64,000 nt of DNA from Pantoea agglomerans NBRC 102470 (GCF_001598475.1 NZ_BCZA01000004.1:1-64000); one strand, 5' to 3'; shown: positions 20,561-30,086, numbered from the stretch's first letter. The notes: a model not told the origin generated them from the sequence alone. A program made the numbers and translations.

Positions 20561-21022
20561 TGTCACTCCGGACATTCATCAAATGAGACATTACTTTAGC
20601 CTAATGTGGACAGGTTGTCGCCAGGGGGGATGAACAGCAAATGCTTTGAAAGCATTAACAATTTTTGTTTTCAGATAAAGGTGATCGTGCACGGCCAGCG
20701 ATAAACGTACGAAATTCCAGCGTTTTTTTAACATTCTTCTGGCAGACAAGCGGCGGCGGACGGGCATGGGCAGCAAAACAGAAGGCGTTGATGCGGGAAA
20801 CAGGCGTTTCGGATCGCTTAAGTCAGGATGATGAATCAATGGGGCAGATTAAACAGGAAAAGAGTGCGTGTGAAGCCAGAGGGAAACTGCAGAGGTTTTT
20901 CAGGATACTCACTCAGCGTTTGCTGTACGGACGGTTACGGAAGTAACGCTATCGTGTTTAGTGAGGTCTTAGCGATCATCGCGCCATGATACTTTGAGGG
21001 ATTTTGAGGCTAAAGAAGAAGA
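20561..21022. other. Region without a recognisable gene downstream of the tRNA operon
   Basis: About 460 bp between yqaB and the last tRNA-spacer repeat hold no gene I can support. Open frames on both strands (for instance 20591-20839 minus, 20665-20946 plus) show no family signature and no clear SD. A short hairpin AATGCTTT-G-AAAGCATT followed by AACAATTTTTG occurs at about 20639-20662 on the plus strand. In the E. coli tyrT operon comparable DNA encodes a trailing RNA, so a processed 3' tail of the tRNA transcript is possible. Confidence 0.4.
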
Positions 21023-21140
21023 TGGTGCATCCAGGAGGATGACTCAGCTTGCGCTTCGCCCTGCGGGCCGTTGCTGATGCAACGTTATCCCCCTTCGTGC
21101 GGCCGGAACGCTTATTGCGTCATGTCACACTGAGGAACTG
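21022..21140 (-). repeat. tRNA-Arg spacer repeat, copy A
   Basis: This is one of three near-identical units of about 117 bp (with 21318-21438 and 21607-21725). Each lies just 3' of a tRNA-Arg gene and ends with a copy of the last 17 bases of that tRNA, TCCTCCTGGATGCACCA, here at 21023-21039. Inside is a perfect hairpin CGTTGC-ATCA-GCAACG. This copy is the most diverged and is the last in the transcript. Confidence 0.85.
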
Positions 21141-21156
21141 CCAACATTCGAGAAGA

Positions 21157-21233
21157 TGGTGCATCCAGGAGGATTCGAACCTCCGACCGCTCGGTTCGTA
21201 GCCGAGTACTCTATCCAGCTGAGCTATGGATGC
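21157..21233 (-). tRNA. tRNA-Arg (anticodon ACG), copy 1
   Basis: A 77-nt gene including encoded CCA. The minus strand begins GCATCCATAGCTCAGCTGGA; the anticodon loop CTACGAA gives ACG (read ICG after deamination, decoding CGU/CGC/CGA); the T arm is GGAGGTTCGAATCCTCC. It matches argV/argY/argZ/argQ of E. coli, which sit at the same place near csrA. It is the last tRNA of the operon. Confidence 0.98.
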
Positions 21234-21317
21234 ATTGGGGTCTATCTTTTGGGGTCTATCTTTTGAGGTACAACTTTTTATGGACTTACAGAAACCAACC
21301 TGAGGATGTTACAAAGA

Positions 21318-21438
21318 ATGGTGCATCCAGGAGGATTACTCAGCTTGCGCTTCGCCCTATGGGCCGTTGCTGATGCAACGTTATCCTCCTTAGTGCGGCC
21401 TGAACGATAATCACGTCATGACACACTGAGGCACTGTC
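21318..21438 (-). repeat. tRNA-Arg spacer repeat, copy B
   Basis: This second spacer unit is identical to copy C over most of its length, with a few changes (CCCTATGGG for CCCTGCGGG). It carries the same 17-base tRNA 3' end at 21319-21335 and the CGTTGC/GCAACG hairpin. It lies between tRNA-Arg copies 1 and 2. Confidence 0.85.
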
Positions 21439-21455
21439 CATATTCGGGAAGAATA

Positions 21456-21532
21456 TGGTGCATCCAGGAGGATTCGAACCTCCGACCGCTCGGTTCGTAG
21501 CCGAGTACTCTATCCAGCTGAGCTATGGATGC
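21456..21532 (-). tRNA. tRNA-Arg (anticodon ACG), copy 2
   Basis: A 77-nt gene identical to copy 1 over its whole length, CCA encoded. The identity suggests recent duplication or gene conversion within the cluster. Confidence 0.98.
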
Positions 21533-21606
21533 ATAAAACAAATTCTTGTACAACGCAGGGTGCTAACTACTCACCATGAAAGGAATTGCTAATTCGCTTT
21601 GTTTCG

Positions 21607-21725
21607 ATGGTGCATCCAGGAGGATTACTCAGCTTGCGCTTCGCCCTGCGGGCCGTTGCTGATGCAACGTTATCCTCCTTAGTGCGGCCTGTACGCTAAT
21701 GCGTCATGTCACACCGAGGCACTTC
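21607..21725 (-). repeat. tRNA-Arg spacer repeat, copy C
   Basis: The third spacer unit, with the tRNA 3' end copy at 21608-21624. It lies between tRNA-Arg copies 2 and 3 and is the first in the transcript. Confidence 0.85.
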
Positions 21726-21741
21726 TCCATATTCGAAAATA

Positions 21742-21818
21742 TGGTGCATCCAGGAGGATTCGAACCTCCGACCGCTCGGTTCGTAGCCGAGTACTCTATC
21801 CAGCTGAGCTATGGATGC
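21742..21818 (-). tRNA. tRNA-Arg (anticodon ACG), copy 3
   Basis: A 77-nt gene identical to copies 1 and 2, with CCA encoded. It follows tRNA-Ser by 8 bp, so these two are cut from one precursor. Confidence 0.98.
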
Positions 21819-21826
21819 ATCGAAAA

Positions 21827-21919
21827 TGGCGGTGAGGGAGGGATTCGAACCCTCGATACAGCTTTTGACCGTATACTCCCTTAGCAGGGGAGCGCCTTCA
21901 GCCTCTCGGCCACCTCACC
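21827..21919 (-). tRNA. serV: tRNA-Ser (anticodon GCU)
   Basis: A 93-nt class II tRNA with a long variable arm. The minus strand begins GGTGAGGTGGCCGAGAGGCT; the anticodon stem-loop CCCCTGCTAAGGGAG gives GCU, decoding AGC/AGU. CCA is encoded. It corresponds to serV of E. coli and is first in the operon. Confidence 0.98.
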
Positions 21920-21983
21920 TTACGCTTTCTTTCGAACTGTGCGTCTGAACGTTGTTTCTGCTCATCGGCACTGCGTGGCGCAC

Positions 21984-22011
21984 ATATTACTTTCCCGGAC
22001 TTTTAAGTCAA
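21984..22011 (-). promoter_or_regulatory. Promoter of the serV-argVYZ-type tRNA operon
   Basis: On the minus strand TTGACT (22006-22011) and TAATAT (21984-21989) are separated by 16 bp, followed by GTGCGCC. The GC-rich discriminator is typical of stringently controlled stable-RNA promoters. It lies 65 bp before tRNA-Ser. Confidence 0.8.
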
Positions 22012-22169
22012 ACAATTTTTCCGAAACTTTGTTTGATTGAGCAAATCACACACAATTGGGACAAAATGGCGACAAAAAGAGTGAATTATCAACAATGAAA
22101 GATGATGGCGTTAACAAAACAGAGGAGGAACAGGTAGAAAGAAAAGGCAGGATTTTTACAGAAAGCGGT

Positions 22170-22195
22170 AGCGCCTCGCACAGGTGCGAGACGCT
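22170..22195 (-). terminator. Hairpin after csrA, probable terminator
   Basis: On the minus strand AGCGTCTCGCAC-CT-GTGCGAGGCGCT forms a stem of about 12 bp with one G-U pair, 8 bases beyond the csrA stop. The T-rich stretch after it is weak, so termination efficiency is uncertain. Confidence 0.6.
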
Positions 22196-22202
22196 GAATC
22201 CG

Positions 22203-22388
22203 TTAAACGCTGGTTTGTTGCGTTTTTTCAGCCTGGATGCGTTGATAGATCTCTTCGCGATGCACAGACACTTCTTTCGGCGCGTTAACACCGATACGAA
22301 CCTGGTTACCCTTAACACCCAGCACCGTTACAGTTACCTCATCACCGATCATGAGGGTTTCACCAACTCGACGAGTTAGAATAAGCAT
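22203..22388 (-). CDS. csrA: Carbon storage regulator CsrA
   Basis: CsrA is a small dimeric RNA-binding protein that binds GGA motifs in mRNA leaders and represses glycogen synthesis and biofilm formation while favouring glycolysis and motility. The 61 residues [31 protein letters not shown] are essentially those of E. coli, with RNA-contacting Leu 4 and Arg 44 region conserved. The CsrA locus lies between alaS and the tRNA operon, as in E. coli. Confidence 0.99.
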   Translation of the reverse strand: MLILTRRVGETLMIGDEVTVTVLGVKGNQVRIGVNAPKEVSVHREEIYQRIQAEKTQQTSV

Positions 22389-22582
22389 TCTTTGCTCCTT
22401 GAAAGATTAAAAGAGTCGGGCTTGTACAGGCTCCCGGCATTATCCATCATTTAACGCTGCACAATGTGTATGAGAAATACACCAATGCACATCGATGCGC
22501 CAATACATTCTGCTGATAGTTAGTTTAGCCGAAATACACTACATCAACCTGACTTTGTCATTTGCTGCTTTAGCATCGTATT

Positions 22583-22616
22583 AAAAAGCGCCGGAACAAC
22601 CGTTCTGACGCTTTTT
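22583..22616 (-). terminator. alaS intrinsic terminator
   Basis: On the minus strand AAAAAGCGTCAGAAC-GGTT-GTTCCGGCGCTTTTT, with one mismatch in the stem and a T tract, lies 23 bases beyond the alaS stop. Confidence 0.8.
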
Positions 22617-22638
22617 ACGATGCCTTGTTTTAATTCAC

Positions 22639-25266
22639 TTACAGACGGCTGCTGACCCAGTCCTCAACCCCTGCTAATGCGCCTTTCAGAGCACCCGCAT
22701 CGTTACCACCAGCTTGTGCCATATCAGGACGGCCACCGCCCTTCCCGCCAACCTGCTGAGCCAGACCGGCAATCAACTCACCCGCTTTAACACGGTCAGT
22801 CAGATCTTTGGTCACACCCGCAATCAGCGACACCTTACCTTCAGTAACCGTTGCCAGCACAATAATCGCCGACCCCAGCTGATTCTTAAGATCATCAACC
22901 ATGGTACGCAACATTTTAGGTTCAACATTGTTGAGCTCACTGACTAACAGTTTCACTCCCTTAATGTCGATAGCATTGCTGCTCAGTGAAGCGCTCTCCT
23001 GCGCGGCTTGCTGATCGCGCAGTTGCTGCAACTCTTTCTCCAGAGCCCGTACATGATCGACCAGACCACGCACTTTCTCATTCAGGTTGCTGCTGTTCGC
23101 TTTTACCAGCTGCGCAAGATCCTGCAGCTGGCTGCTCTGCGCATTGACCTGCGCCAGCGCGCCTTCACCCGTAATCGCTTCGATACGACGAATACCGGCT
23201 GCAGTACCTGACTCCGCCTGAATACGGAACAGCCCGATGTCACCCGTGCGCGCAGCATGGGTACCACCACACAGCTCAACAGAGAAATCACCCATGGTCA
23301 GAACACGCACGCGCTGATCATATTTCTCGCCAAACAGTGCCATTGCCCCTTTAGACTTCGCCGCATCCAGATCCATCACTTCGGTTTCAACCGGCAGGTT
23401 GCGACGAATTTGCGCATTGACGATATCTTCGACCTGACGAATCTCCTGAGGTTTCATCGCTTCGAAATGCGAGAAATCGAAACGCAGGTACTTGTCGTTA
23501 ACCAGCGAGCCTTTCTGCGCCACATGCTCACCTAAAACCTGACGCAAGGCGGCATGCAGTAAGTGAGTAGCAGAGTGGTTAAGACGGATGCGCGCACGGC
23601 GTGCCGCATCAACCTGTGCCTCAAGGCGATCACCGATACGCAACTGCCCTGCGGTCAGCTTACCGACATGACCGATTGCCTGACCATATTTTTGTGTATC
23701 CTGGACGCTAAATTCAGCATTCTTCCCTTTCAGCAGACCAGTATCGCCTACCTGGCCACCCGATTCGCCATAGAATGGCGTTTCATCCAGCACGACCACA
23801 GCATCCTGACCCGCGGTCACTTCATCAACCGCCTCGCCTGCAACATAGAGCGCTTTCACCGTGGCAGCTAAATCGAGCTGGTCGTAGCCTTTGAAGGATG
23901 AGGCGGCATCAATACGAATAACGTTGCTGTAGTCAGCGCCGAAGCCACTCGCTTCACGTGCGCGCTGACGCTGCTGCTCCATCGCCCGCTCAAAGCCGGC
24001 TTCGTCGATCTTCAGATTGCGTTCGCGACAGACGTCAGCCGTTAAATCAGCCGGGAAACCAAAGGTATCGTAGAGACGGAAGACGATTTCGCCATCCAGC
24101 GTGTCGCCCTGCAGTTTTTCCAGCTCTTCGTCCAGCAGCGCCAGTCCGCGCTCCAGGGTTCTGGCAAACTGATCTTCTTCGCTTTTCAGCACCTGCTCAA
24201 CCTGAGCCTGCTGGCGCTGTAACTCTTCGCCTGCGGCACCCATGACCTCAACCAGTGGCGCAACCAGCTTATAGAAGAAGGCCTCTTTAGCGCCCAGGAT
24301 GTTGCCATGACGCACGGCACGACGAATGATACGACGCAGCACGTAGCCACGGTTCTCATTAGACGGGATGACGCCATCGGCAATCAGGAATGCACAGGAG
24401 CGAATGTGGTCGGCAATGACACGCAGCGATTTGTTACTGAGGTCAGTGGCACCGGTAACCTGTGCCACGGCCTGAATCAGTTTCTGGAACAGGTCGATTT
24501 CATAGTTGGAGTTGACGTGTTGCAGAACGGCAGAAATACGCTCAAGGCCCATTCCGGTATCAACCGACGGTTTTGGCAGCGGCAGCATGGTGCCATCAGC
24601 CTGACGGTTGAACTGCATAAAGACGATGTTCCAGATCTCAATGTAACGGTCACCATCTTCTTCCGGGCTGCCCGGCGGGCCACCCCAGATGTGATCGCCA
24701 TGATCGTAGAAAATCTCGCTGCACGGACCACAAGGACCGGTATCGCCCATCTGCCAGAAGTTATCTGACGCATACGCGCTGCCCTTGTTGTCGCCAATGC
24801 GAATAATGCGTTCACGTGGCACACCGATTTCGTTCGCCCAGATATCAAAGGCTTCATCGTCGGTTTCATAGATCGTCACCCACAGACGCTCTTTTGGCAG
24901 GCTGAACCACTGCTCGCTCGTCAGCAGTTCCCAGGCAAAACCAATCGCCTCTCTCTTGAAATAGTCACCAAAGCTGAAGTTACCCAGCATTTCAAAGAAG
25001 GTGTGGTGACGTGCGGTGTAACCGACGTTTTCAAGATCGTTGTGTTTGCCGCCTGCGCGTACGCAGCGCTGTGACGTGGTCGCACGTGTGTAGTCACGTT
25101 TGTCCTGACCGAGGAACACATCTTTAAACTGGTTCATCCCGGCGTTAGTAAACAACAACGTTGGATCGTTATTCGGTACGAGGGAGCTGCTGGTTACAAC
25201 CTCATGTCCCTTGCTATGAAAAAAGTCGAGAAACGCTTGACGGATCTCAGCAGTGCTCTTGCTCAT
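22639..25266 (-). CDS. alaS: Alanyl-tRNA synthetase AlaS
   Basis: AlaS charges tRNA-Ala, recognising the G3-U70 pair, and edits mischarged Ser/Gly. The 875 residues (E. coli 876) show the class II catalytic core (1-240, [35 protein letters not shown] motif region), the editing domain with [11 protein letters not shown] (about 564) and the Cys/His zinc site [16 protein letters not shown] (about 666), then the C-terminal oligomerisation/C-Ala domain with a G-rich end ([15 protein letters not shown]). Confidence 0.98.
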   Translation of the reverse strand: MSKSTAEIRQAFLDFFHSKGHEVVTSSSLVPNNDPTLLFTNAGMNQFKDVFLGQDKRDYTRATTSQRCVRAGGKHNDLENVGYTARHHTFFEMLGNFSFGDYFKREAIGFAWELLTSEQWFSLPKERLWVTIYETDDEAFDIWANEIGVPRERIIRIGDNKGSAYASDNFWQMGDTGPCGPCSEIFYDHGDHIWGGPPGSPEEDGDRYIEIWNIVFMQFNRQADGTMLPLPKPSVDTGMGLERISAVLQHVNSNYEIDLFQKLIQAVAQVTGATDLSNKSLRVIADHIRSCAFLIADGVIPSNENRGYVLRRIIRRAVRHGNILGAKEAFFYKLVAPLVEVMGAAGEELQRQQAQVEQVLKSEEDQFARTLERGLALLDEELEKLQGDTLDGEIVFRLYDTFGFPADLTADVCRERNLKIDEAGFERAMEQQRQRAREASGFGADYSNVIRIDAASSFKGYDQLDLAATVKALYVAGEAVDEVTAGQDAVVVLDETPFYGESGGQVGDTGLLKGKNAEFSVQDTQKYGQAIGHVGKLTAGQLRIGDRLEAQVDAARRARIRLNHSATHLLHAALRQVLGEHVAQKGSLVNDKYLRFDFSHFEAMKPQEIRQVEDIVNAQIRRNLPVETEVMDLDAAKSKGAMALFGEKYDQRVRVLTMGDFSVELCGGTHAARTGDIGLFRIQAESGTAAGIRRIEAITGEGALAQVNAQSSQLQDLAQLVKANSSNLNEKVRGLVDHVRALEKELQQLRDQQAAQESASLSSNAIDIKGVKLLVSELNNVEPKMLRTMVDDLKNQLGSAIIVLATVTEGKVSLIAGVTKDLTDRVKAGELIAGLAQQVGGKGGGRPDMAQAGGNDAGALKGALAGVEDWVSSRL

Positions 25267-25399
25267 ATATATCCTGGAATCACGCTAACGAACGTTCCCT
25301 CTGATCGGCGCGACCACATTCTGGTGGTGCCTGATTAGCGGAACAAAAAGTGGGAATAAGATAAATTTTCTTCAGTGGGAAGTAAAATTACATCGGCTT

Positions 25400-25918
25400 T
25401 TAGTCATCAAAATTTCTGAAAATGGACTGGATATCTTCGCTCATAAAACCCTTTGACTGCAGATAGCGTAGTACTTTCGCTTTCTCTTTCCACTCTGTGG
25501 GCAGCGGGTGTCCGAATTTTCGTTCAGCCAGCTGAGCCGCACACGCCGCCCAGTCTACCTCTGTCTCTTCCATTGCAAGATCAATGGCTTCACGGTCAAT
25601 GCCTTTCTGGCCCAGTTCAAGGCGCACGCGCTGCGATCCAAAGCCTTTACGGCTCCGGCTCTGAATAAATCGTTCGGTGAAACGCTCGTCGTTTAACCAG
25701 CCGCTTTCCTGACACCAGTTAAGAACCTGTTCCAGCAACGCTTCGGTAACAATTTCGGGCTCTTTTTTCTGCGCCCACGCAGCACGCTGCGCTGATTGTT
25801 GCAGTTTACGCGCTAACTCTGCACGGCTGTGATCGCGCTGACCCAGAATACGCATCGCACGGTCAAGCAGACGAGAGTAAGAGACGACATTAGGTTGGGG
25901 CTGAGAGGGTTCAGTCAT
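25400..25918 (-). CDS. recX: Regulatory protein RecX
   Basis: RecX binds RecA filaments and limits RecA activity. The 172 residues hold three-helix RecX repeats (YSRLLDRAMRILGQRDHSRAELARKL, WLNDERFTERFIQSRSRKGFGSQRVRLELGQKGI, and KAKVLRYLQSKGFMSEDIQSIF). Start MTEPSQPQ chosen by homology. It follows recA by about 120 bp with a terminator between, so expression comes from recA readthrough, as described for E. coli. Confidence 0.94.
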   Translation of the reverse strand: MTEPSQPQPNVVSYSRLLDRAMRILGQRDHSRAELARKLQQSAQRAAWAQKKEPEIVTEALLEQVLNWCQESGWLNDERFTERFIQSRSRKGFGSQRVRLELGQKGIDREAIDLAMEETEVDWAACAAQLAERKFGHPLPTEWKEKAKVLRYLQSKGFMSEDIQSIFRNFDD

Positions 25919-26000
25919 ACTGCGCACCTTGTACAAACAGAGGGAGATTATGGCGACAGAACAGGACAGAGGGAAGGCAAGAAAGGCAATAGAGGGGGAT

Positions 26001-26031
26001 AAAAACTACGGGAGAGGCTTTCGCCCCTCCC
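26001..26031 (-). terminator. recA intrinsic terminator
   Basis: On the minus strand CGGGAGGGGC-GAAA-GCCTCTCCCG followed by TAGTTTTT lies 10 bases past the recA stop. Partial readthrough would supply recX. Confidence 0.88.
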
Positions 26032-26041
26032 GCATCAGAGA

Positions 26042-27109
26042 TTAGAAGTCTTCGTTCGCTTCAGCCGCGTCTTCTTTCTCAGCAGCCTTGTCGGCTGCTG
26101 CGAGTTTTTCATCCGCGCCGTTGAGCAACATCTCACGTAACTTCAGATCAATCTCGTTTGCCACAGCAGCATTCTCTTTCAGGAAGTTGCCGGCATTCGA
26201 TTTACCCTGACCAATCTTGTCGCCATTGTAGCTATACCATGCACCCGCTTTTTCAATCAGCTTGTGCTTCACGCCCAGGTCGACCAGCTCACCAAAGGTA
26301 TTGATACCTTCGCCGTACATGATCTGGAACTCAGCCTGTTTGAATGGCGCGGCGATTTTGTTTTTCACCACTTTAACGCGGGTCTCACTGCCGACCACGT
26401 TATCGCCCTCTTTGATTGCACCGATACGGCGGATATCAAGACGGACAGAGGCGTAGAACTTCAGCGCGTTACCACCAGTGGTGGTTTCCGGGTTACCAAA
26501 CATCACACCAATTTTCATACGGATCTGGTTGATGAAAATCAGCAGGGTATTGGACTGCTTCAGGTTACCGGCCAGTTTACGCATCGCCTGGCTCATCATA
26601 CGTGCCGCGAGGCCCATGTGTGAGTCACCGATTTCACCTTCGATTTCCGCTTTAGGCGTCAGCGCCGCGACGGAGTCGACGATGATCACGTCAACGGCAC
26701 CAGAGCGCGCCAGCGCATCACAGATTTCCAGCGCCTGCTCACCAGTATCTGGCTGAGAGCAGAGCAGGTTATCAATGTCTACGCCGAGTTTCTTGGCGTA
26801 AACCGGATCAAGCGCATGCTCGGCATCGATAAAGGCACAGGTTTTACCTTTACGCTGTGCAGATGCGATAACCTGCAGAGTCAGCGTGGTTTTACCTGAA
26901 GACTCAGGTCCGTAGATCTCAACGATACGGCCCATTGGCAGACCGCCTGCGCCTAATGCGATATCCAGCGACAGCGAGCCGGTAGAGATAGTTTCCACAT
27001 CCATTGAGCGGTCTTCACCCAAGCGCATGATGGAGCCTTTACCAAATTGCTTCTCAATCTGGCCAAGCGCGGCAGCTAAAGCCTTCTGTTTGTTTTCATC
27101 AATCGCCAT
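26042..27109 (-). CDS. recA: Recombinase RecA
   Basis: RecA forms ATP-dependent filaments on single-stranded DNA, carries out strand exchange and triggers LexA self-cleavage. The 355 residues show Walker A GPESSGKT (about 66-73), Walker [11 protein letters not shown], the L1/L2 DNA-binding loops ([37 protein letters not shown]) and an acidic C-terminal tail. The [11 protein letters not shown] start has an SD (GGAG) 6 bp upstream. Confidence 0.99.
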   Translation of the reverse strand: MAIDENKQKALAAALGQIEKQFGKGSIMRLGEDRSMDVETISTGSLSLDIALGAGGLPMGRIVEIYGPESSGKTTLTLQVIASAQRKGKTCAFIDAEHALDPVYAKKLGVDIDNLLCSQPDTGEQALEICDALARSGAVDVIIVDSVAALTPKAEIEGEIGDSHMGLAARMMSQAMRKLAGNLKQSNTLLIFINQIRMKIGVMFGNPETTTGGNALKFYASVRLDIRRIGAIKEGDNVVGSETRVKVVKNKIAAPFKQAEFQIMYGEGINTFGELVDLGVKHKLIEKAGAWYSYNGDKIGQGKSNAGNFLKENAAVANEIDLKLREMLLNGADEKLAAADKAAEKEDAAEANEDF

Positions 27110-27174
27110 TTCAACTCCTAATCAAGCCGGGTAAACACGCACTCAGGGTGCCTGTACTCTTTCTGTTGCCGACA

Positions 27175-27202
27175 ATTATACTGTATAGTCATACAGTATC
27201 AA
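27175..27202 (-). promoter_or_regulatory. recA promoter with LexA (SOS) box
   Basis: On the minus strand TTGATA (27197-27202) and TATAAT (27175-27180), 16 bp apart, form the recA promoter. The LexA box TACTGTATGACTATACAGTA (27179-27198) fills the spacer and overlaps the -10, so LexA blocks RNA polymerase until DNA damage. It differs from the E. coli box only in the centre. Confidence 0.96.
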
Positions 27203-27204
27203 GT

Positions 27205-27699
27205 TTAATTTGTCAGAAATTCGCCATACAGTTTCTGCAGGGCCCATGCCACCGACTGGCGGCGTACGGCATCACGATCGCCATTAAAATGCTGCTGAAA
27301 AGTCAATACGTTATCCTGCGGCCCGGCAAAGCCAAACCACACCGTGCCCACCGGTTTTTCTTCACTGCCGCCATCCGGACCGGCAATACCGCTGACGGAG
27401 ACCGCGTAGTCAGCATGGGCCGCCCTGCGGGCACCCAGCGCCATCTCCCGCACCACCACATCACTTACCGCACCATACTGCAACAGCGAAGCAGCCTGAA
27501 CACTGACCATCTGCTGTTTGGCCTGGTTACTGTAGGTCACAAAACCCCGCTCGAACCAGGCGGAGCTGCCGCTGATATCGGTAAAGACTTTGGCAATCCA
27601 TCCCCCCGTGCAGGATTCCGCACAGGTTACGGTGGCATTGCGCTGCTTCAGCTTCTCACCTATCTGCGCACTAAGCGCCTGCAATTGCTGATCATCCAT
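27205..27699 (-). CDS. pncC: Nicotinamide-nucleotide amidohydrolase PncC (CinA C-terminal family)
   Basis: PncC deamidates nicotinamide mononucleotide to nicotinate mononucleotide in the pyridine nucleotide cycle. The 164 residues form a stand-alone CinA C-terminal domain with TCAESCTGGWIAK (nucleophile Ser region), FVTYSNQAKQQM, and VSGIAGPDGGSEEKPVGTVWF. Start MDDQQLQALS chosen by homology; the frame extends 23 codons upstream. It lies upstream of recA as in E. coli (ygaD). Confidence 0.95.
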   Translation of the reverse strand: MDDQQLQALSAQIGEKLKQRNATVTCAESCTGGWIAKVFTDISGSSAWFERGFVTYSNQAKQQMVSVQAASLLQYGAVSDVVVREMALGARRAAHADYAVSVSGIAGPDGGSEEKPVGTVWFGFAGPQDNVLTFQQHFNGDRDAVRRQSVAWALQKLYGEFLTN

Positions 27700-27804
27700 T
27701 GCGACTCTCCCTTTGGCTGTGGGTTGAAGGTGGTGCAGAAAAACTGCTTTTTCAAGGTCAGTCACCATTATTACGCTGTTTTTGCGGCCAGCTTTCCACT
27801 GCGC

Positions 27805-28581
27805 TTACCGGTTTTTCACCGCAACCATAAAAAGACGCGGGAAGGCGAGCAACACCTGACCATCGGCCTGAGCCGGATAAGCCGCGAGCAGACGTTGATG
27901 ATAATCGGTCAGAAACGCCGTCTGTTCGGTCTCATCCAGCGTTGCCAGGAAAGGCCGTAAACCGGTCGCCTGCAGCCAGCTGATAATCGCCTGTGAATCG
28001 GCCATCACGTGATAATAGGTGGTACGCCAGATATCCACCTCACAGCCTGCCTGCGTCAGCAGATCGTAATACTCGCCCGTGGAAAGCAGCTGTGTACGTT
28101 CAGCGGCATCGGCATTGATGCGTGAACGCCAGCGATCCGTTGCCGCCACCTCGCGCATCAGCCGGTGCGACGGCTCATTCAGGTTATCAGGCATCTGGAT
28201 CGCTAACACGCCACCGGGCGCCAGCTGGCTGACCAGATGGGGAAACAGCGTTGCGTGATTATCCAGCCATTGCAGAGACGCGTTGGCGTAGACCACCTGC
28301 TGCGGCACATCGGCCTGCCAGTTGCGGATGTCCGCCTGGATAAAACGACAGTGCGGCAGGCGTTCAGCGGCCTGAGTTAACATCGTGGCGGAACTGTCCA
28401 GCCCGGTAATCTGCGCCAGTGGCCAGGCATCAGCGAGCAGCTCGGTGCTGTTACCGGGCCCGCATCCCAGATCGGTCACCTGCTCAACCTGTTCCAGGCT
28501 GAGGCGCGCCAGAAGTTCGCGGGCTGGACGGGTTCGTTCTGCTTCAAACTTACGGTACAGCACAGGATCCCACTCTTTCAT
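27805..28581 (-). CDS. tam: Trans-aconitate 2-methyltransferase Tam
   Basis: Tam methylates trans-aconitate with S-adenosylmethionine, which detoxifies this spontaneous inhibitor of aconitase. The 258 residues align with E. coli Tam ([20 protein letters not shown] motif [13 protein letters not shown] near 39, [26 protein letters not shown]). Two consecutive ATG codons occur; the second (28581) has the better SD spacing. In E. coli tam lies elsewhere and is under sigma S, so this location after pncC is an accessory placement. Confidence 0.92.
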   Translation of the reverse strand: MKEWDPVLYRKFEAERTRPARELLARLSLEQVEQVTDLGCGPGNSTELLADAWPLAQITGLDSSATMLTQAAERLPHCRFIQADIRNWQADVPQQVVYANASLQWLDNHATLFPHLVSQLAPGGVLAIQMPDNLNEPSHRLMREVAATDRWRSRINADAAERTQLLSTGEYYDLLTQAGCEVDIWRTTYYHVMADSQAIISWLQATGLRPFLATLDETEQTAFLTDYHQRLLAAYPAQADGQVLLAFPRLFMVAVKNR

Positions 28582-28748
28582 CATGACCTCTCGCTCAGTT
28601 ATCAGATGCATCCGCTTACTGAGACGGATGAAAGAGGAAAAAGTGCGACCCGTTGCTCATTTTTGAATCATGCGCTGGCAGAGACCGGCCGGAGTCATTA
28701 AGTTAAAACGCTGTTTCATTTTTTTAACATCCGATTCAGGAGTCATTT

Positions 28749-29636
28749 ATGAGTAAAAAATCGCCCTTTGCCGGTGTCTGGTGCCCTTCAGTCACCCCGT
28801 TTAATGCGCAGGGTGCGGTCGATATTGATGCGCTCGGGCGACATTTCTCCCGCCTCAATGACTCCGGTATTGATACCTTACTGGTGATGGGCAGCATTGG
28901 CGAGTTCGCCTCACTGACGCAGCAGGAACGCTTACAACTGATTCAGGAAGCCAGACCCTTGTCATCGCTGAAGATGGTCGCGAACGTCTCGGCAACCTGC
29001 ATCCCTGACATGCTGGAGCTGGCTGAAGCCGCCTGGAAAAATGACTTTGACGCGGTGATGGTGCTGCCGCCCTACTATTATGGCCAGACGCAAAACCAGC
29101 TGATGCACTACTTCGAAGCACTGGACGCCCAACTGGGTGGTAAATGGTTTGCCTACAATTTTCCGGCCCGCACCGGCTGCGATCTGACGCCCGCGCTGAT
29201 TGCCGCCCTGGCGGCAAAGCTGCCCAACTTCGCCGGCATTAAAGATACGGTGGATTGCCTGTCGCATAACCGGATGATGATTGAAGAGACCCGCAAGGTG
29301 CGTAGCGATTTCGCCGTACTGTCGGGGTATGACGAGTACCTGCTCCCGAACCTGCTGGCGGGCGGTGCCGGTGTCATTTCAGGACTGAATAATATTGTGC
29401 CGGAGTACTTTGCGCAGATGATGACGGCATGGCGAAGTGGCAATCTGCCGGAGCTGACGCGCCTGCAGCAGCAGATCGGCCGTCTGATGGCGATTTACAG
29501 TATTGGAGATGATTTCGTAACGACAATTAAAACGGCCGTGGCACGGCGCTATGACTCGATGAGCAGCGGCTCACGAAACTACGGTGGCACGCTGAATGCG
29601 GAACAGTGTGCCGCAATTGATAAGCTGTTCAGCTAA
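28749..29636 (+). CDS. Dihydrodipicolinate synthase-family aldolase, KDG-aldolase-like
   Basis: A 295-residue class I aldolase of the DapA/NanA superfamily. The Schiff-base lysine lies in FAGIKDT (Lys 165), the catalytic Tyr in YNFPARTG (Tyr 136), and the substrate carboxylate loop is GSIGE (48-52). The run YNFPARTGCDLTPA...GIKDTVD resembles the YagE/YjhH group (2-keto-3-deoxygluconate aldolases) more than DapA itself, which I infer rather than prove. A good SD AGGAG precedes the ATG. It is divergent from tam and has no sugar-acid genes beside it, so its substrate is unknown. Confidence 0.8.
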   Translation: MSKKSPFAGVWCPSVTPFNAQGAVDIDALGRHFSRLNDSGIDTLLVMGSIGEFASLTQQERLQLIQEARPLSSLKMVANVSATCIPDMLELAEAAWKNDFDAVMVLPPYYYGQTQNQLMHYFEALDAQLGGKWFAYNFPARTGCDLTPALIAALAAKLPNFAGIKDTVDCLSHNRMMIEETRKVRSDFAVLSGYDEYLLPNLLAGGAGVISGLNNIVPEYFAQMMTAWRSGNLPELTRLQQQIGRLMAIYSIGDDFVTTIKTAVARRYDSMSSGSRNYGGTLNAEQCAAIDKLFS

Positions 29637-29670
29637 GCAGGAAAGCGGGCGCATCCCTGCGCCCCTGATC

Positions 29671-30006
29671 TCAGTTCTTTTTCACAAACTCAGATTTTAA
29701 TTTCATCGGGCCAAAACCGTCGATTTTACAATCGATGTTGTGGTCCCCTTCAACCAGACGAATACTTTTCACTTTGGTACCGATCTTCAGCGATGAAGAA
29801 CTGCCCTTCACCTTGAGATCTTTGATCACCGTGACGCTGTCGCCATCTGCCAGCAGATTGCCGTTGGCATCACGCACTTCAAGTGTTGCGTTGCTGCTGT
29901 CACCTTCTCCCTCGGTCCAGATGTGACCGCAGGAGGGGCAGTTAAGGTTATCGCCATCTTGCCAGGTGTAATCGGCGTGACAAGCCGGGCAGGCAGGTAA
30001 AGACAT
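29671..30006 (-). CDS. yjdM: Zinc-ribbon protein YjdM (PhnA family)
   Basis: A 111-residue protein with an N-terminal zinc ribbon ([25 protein letters not shown], four Cys) and a C-terminal SH3-like domain ([32 protein letters not shown]). It is named PhnA in older annotation but has no shown part in phosphonate use. It is convergent with the aldolase gene; the 34-bp gap holds a GGGCGCA/TGCGCCC hairpin at 29647-29664. Confidence 0.9.
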   Translation of the reverse strand: MSLPACPACHADYTWQDGDNLNCPSCGHIWTEGEGDSSNATLEVRDANGNLLADGDSVTVIKDLKVKGSSSSLKIGTKVKSIRLVEGDHNIDCKIDGFGPMKLKSEFVKKN

Positions 30007-30086
30007 AGTGACTCCAGAAATATCAGTGGCTGTGTGGCCTGAAAAAGGGCGTCATCATATAACCTTACAGTTAACAAGGATAGCCT

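Noticed and set aside
20591..20946. Overlapping frames of 82 (minus) and 93 (plus) codons beside the tRNA cluster
   Set aside because: Neither shows a recognisable domain or convincing ribosome binding site; I considered a tpr-like protein as in the E. coli tyrT operon but saw no clear Arg-rich similarity.
21022..21725. Spacer repeats as a CRISPR array or insertion sequence
   Set aside because: The units are long, carry a tRNA 3' end, alternate with tRNA genes and lack spacers of uniform length, a transposase or terminal inverted repeats.
21699..21884. Plus-strand frame with a peptide containing [12 protein letters not shown]
   Set aside because: This is the well known false protein produced by reading the antisense of tRNA genes; it spans tRNA-Arg copy 3 and part of tRNA-Ser.
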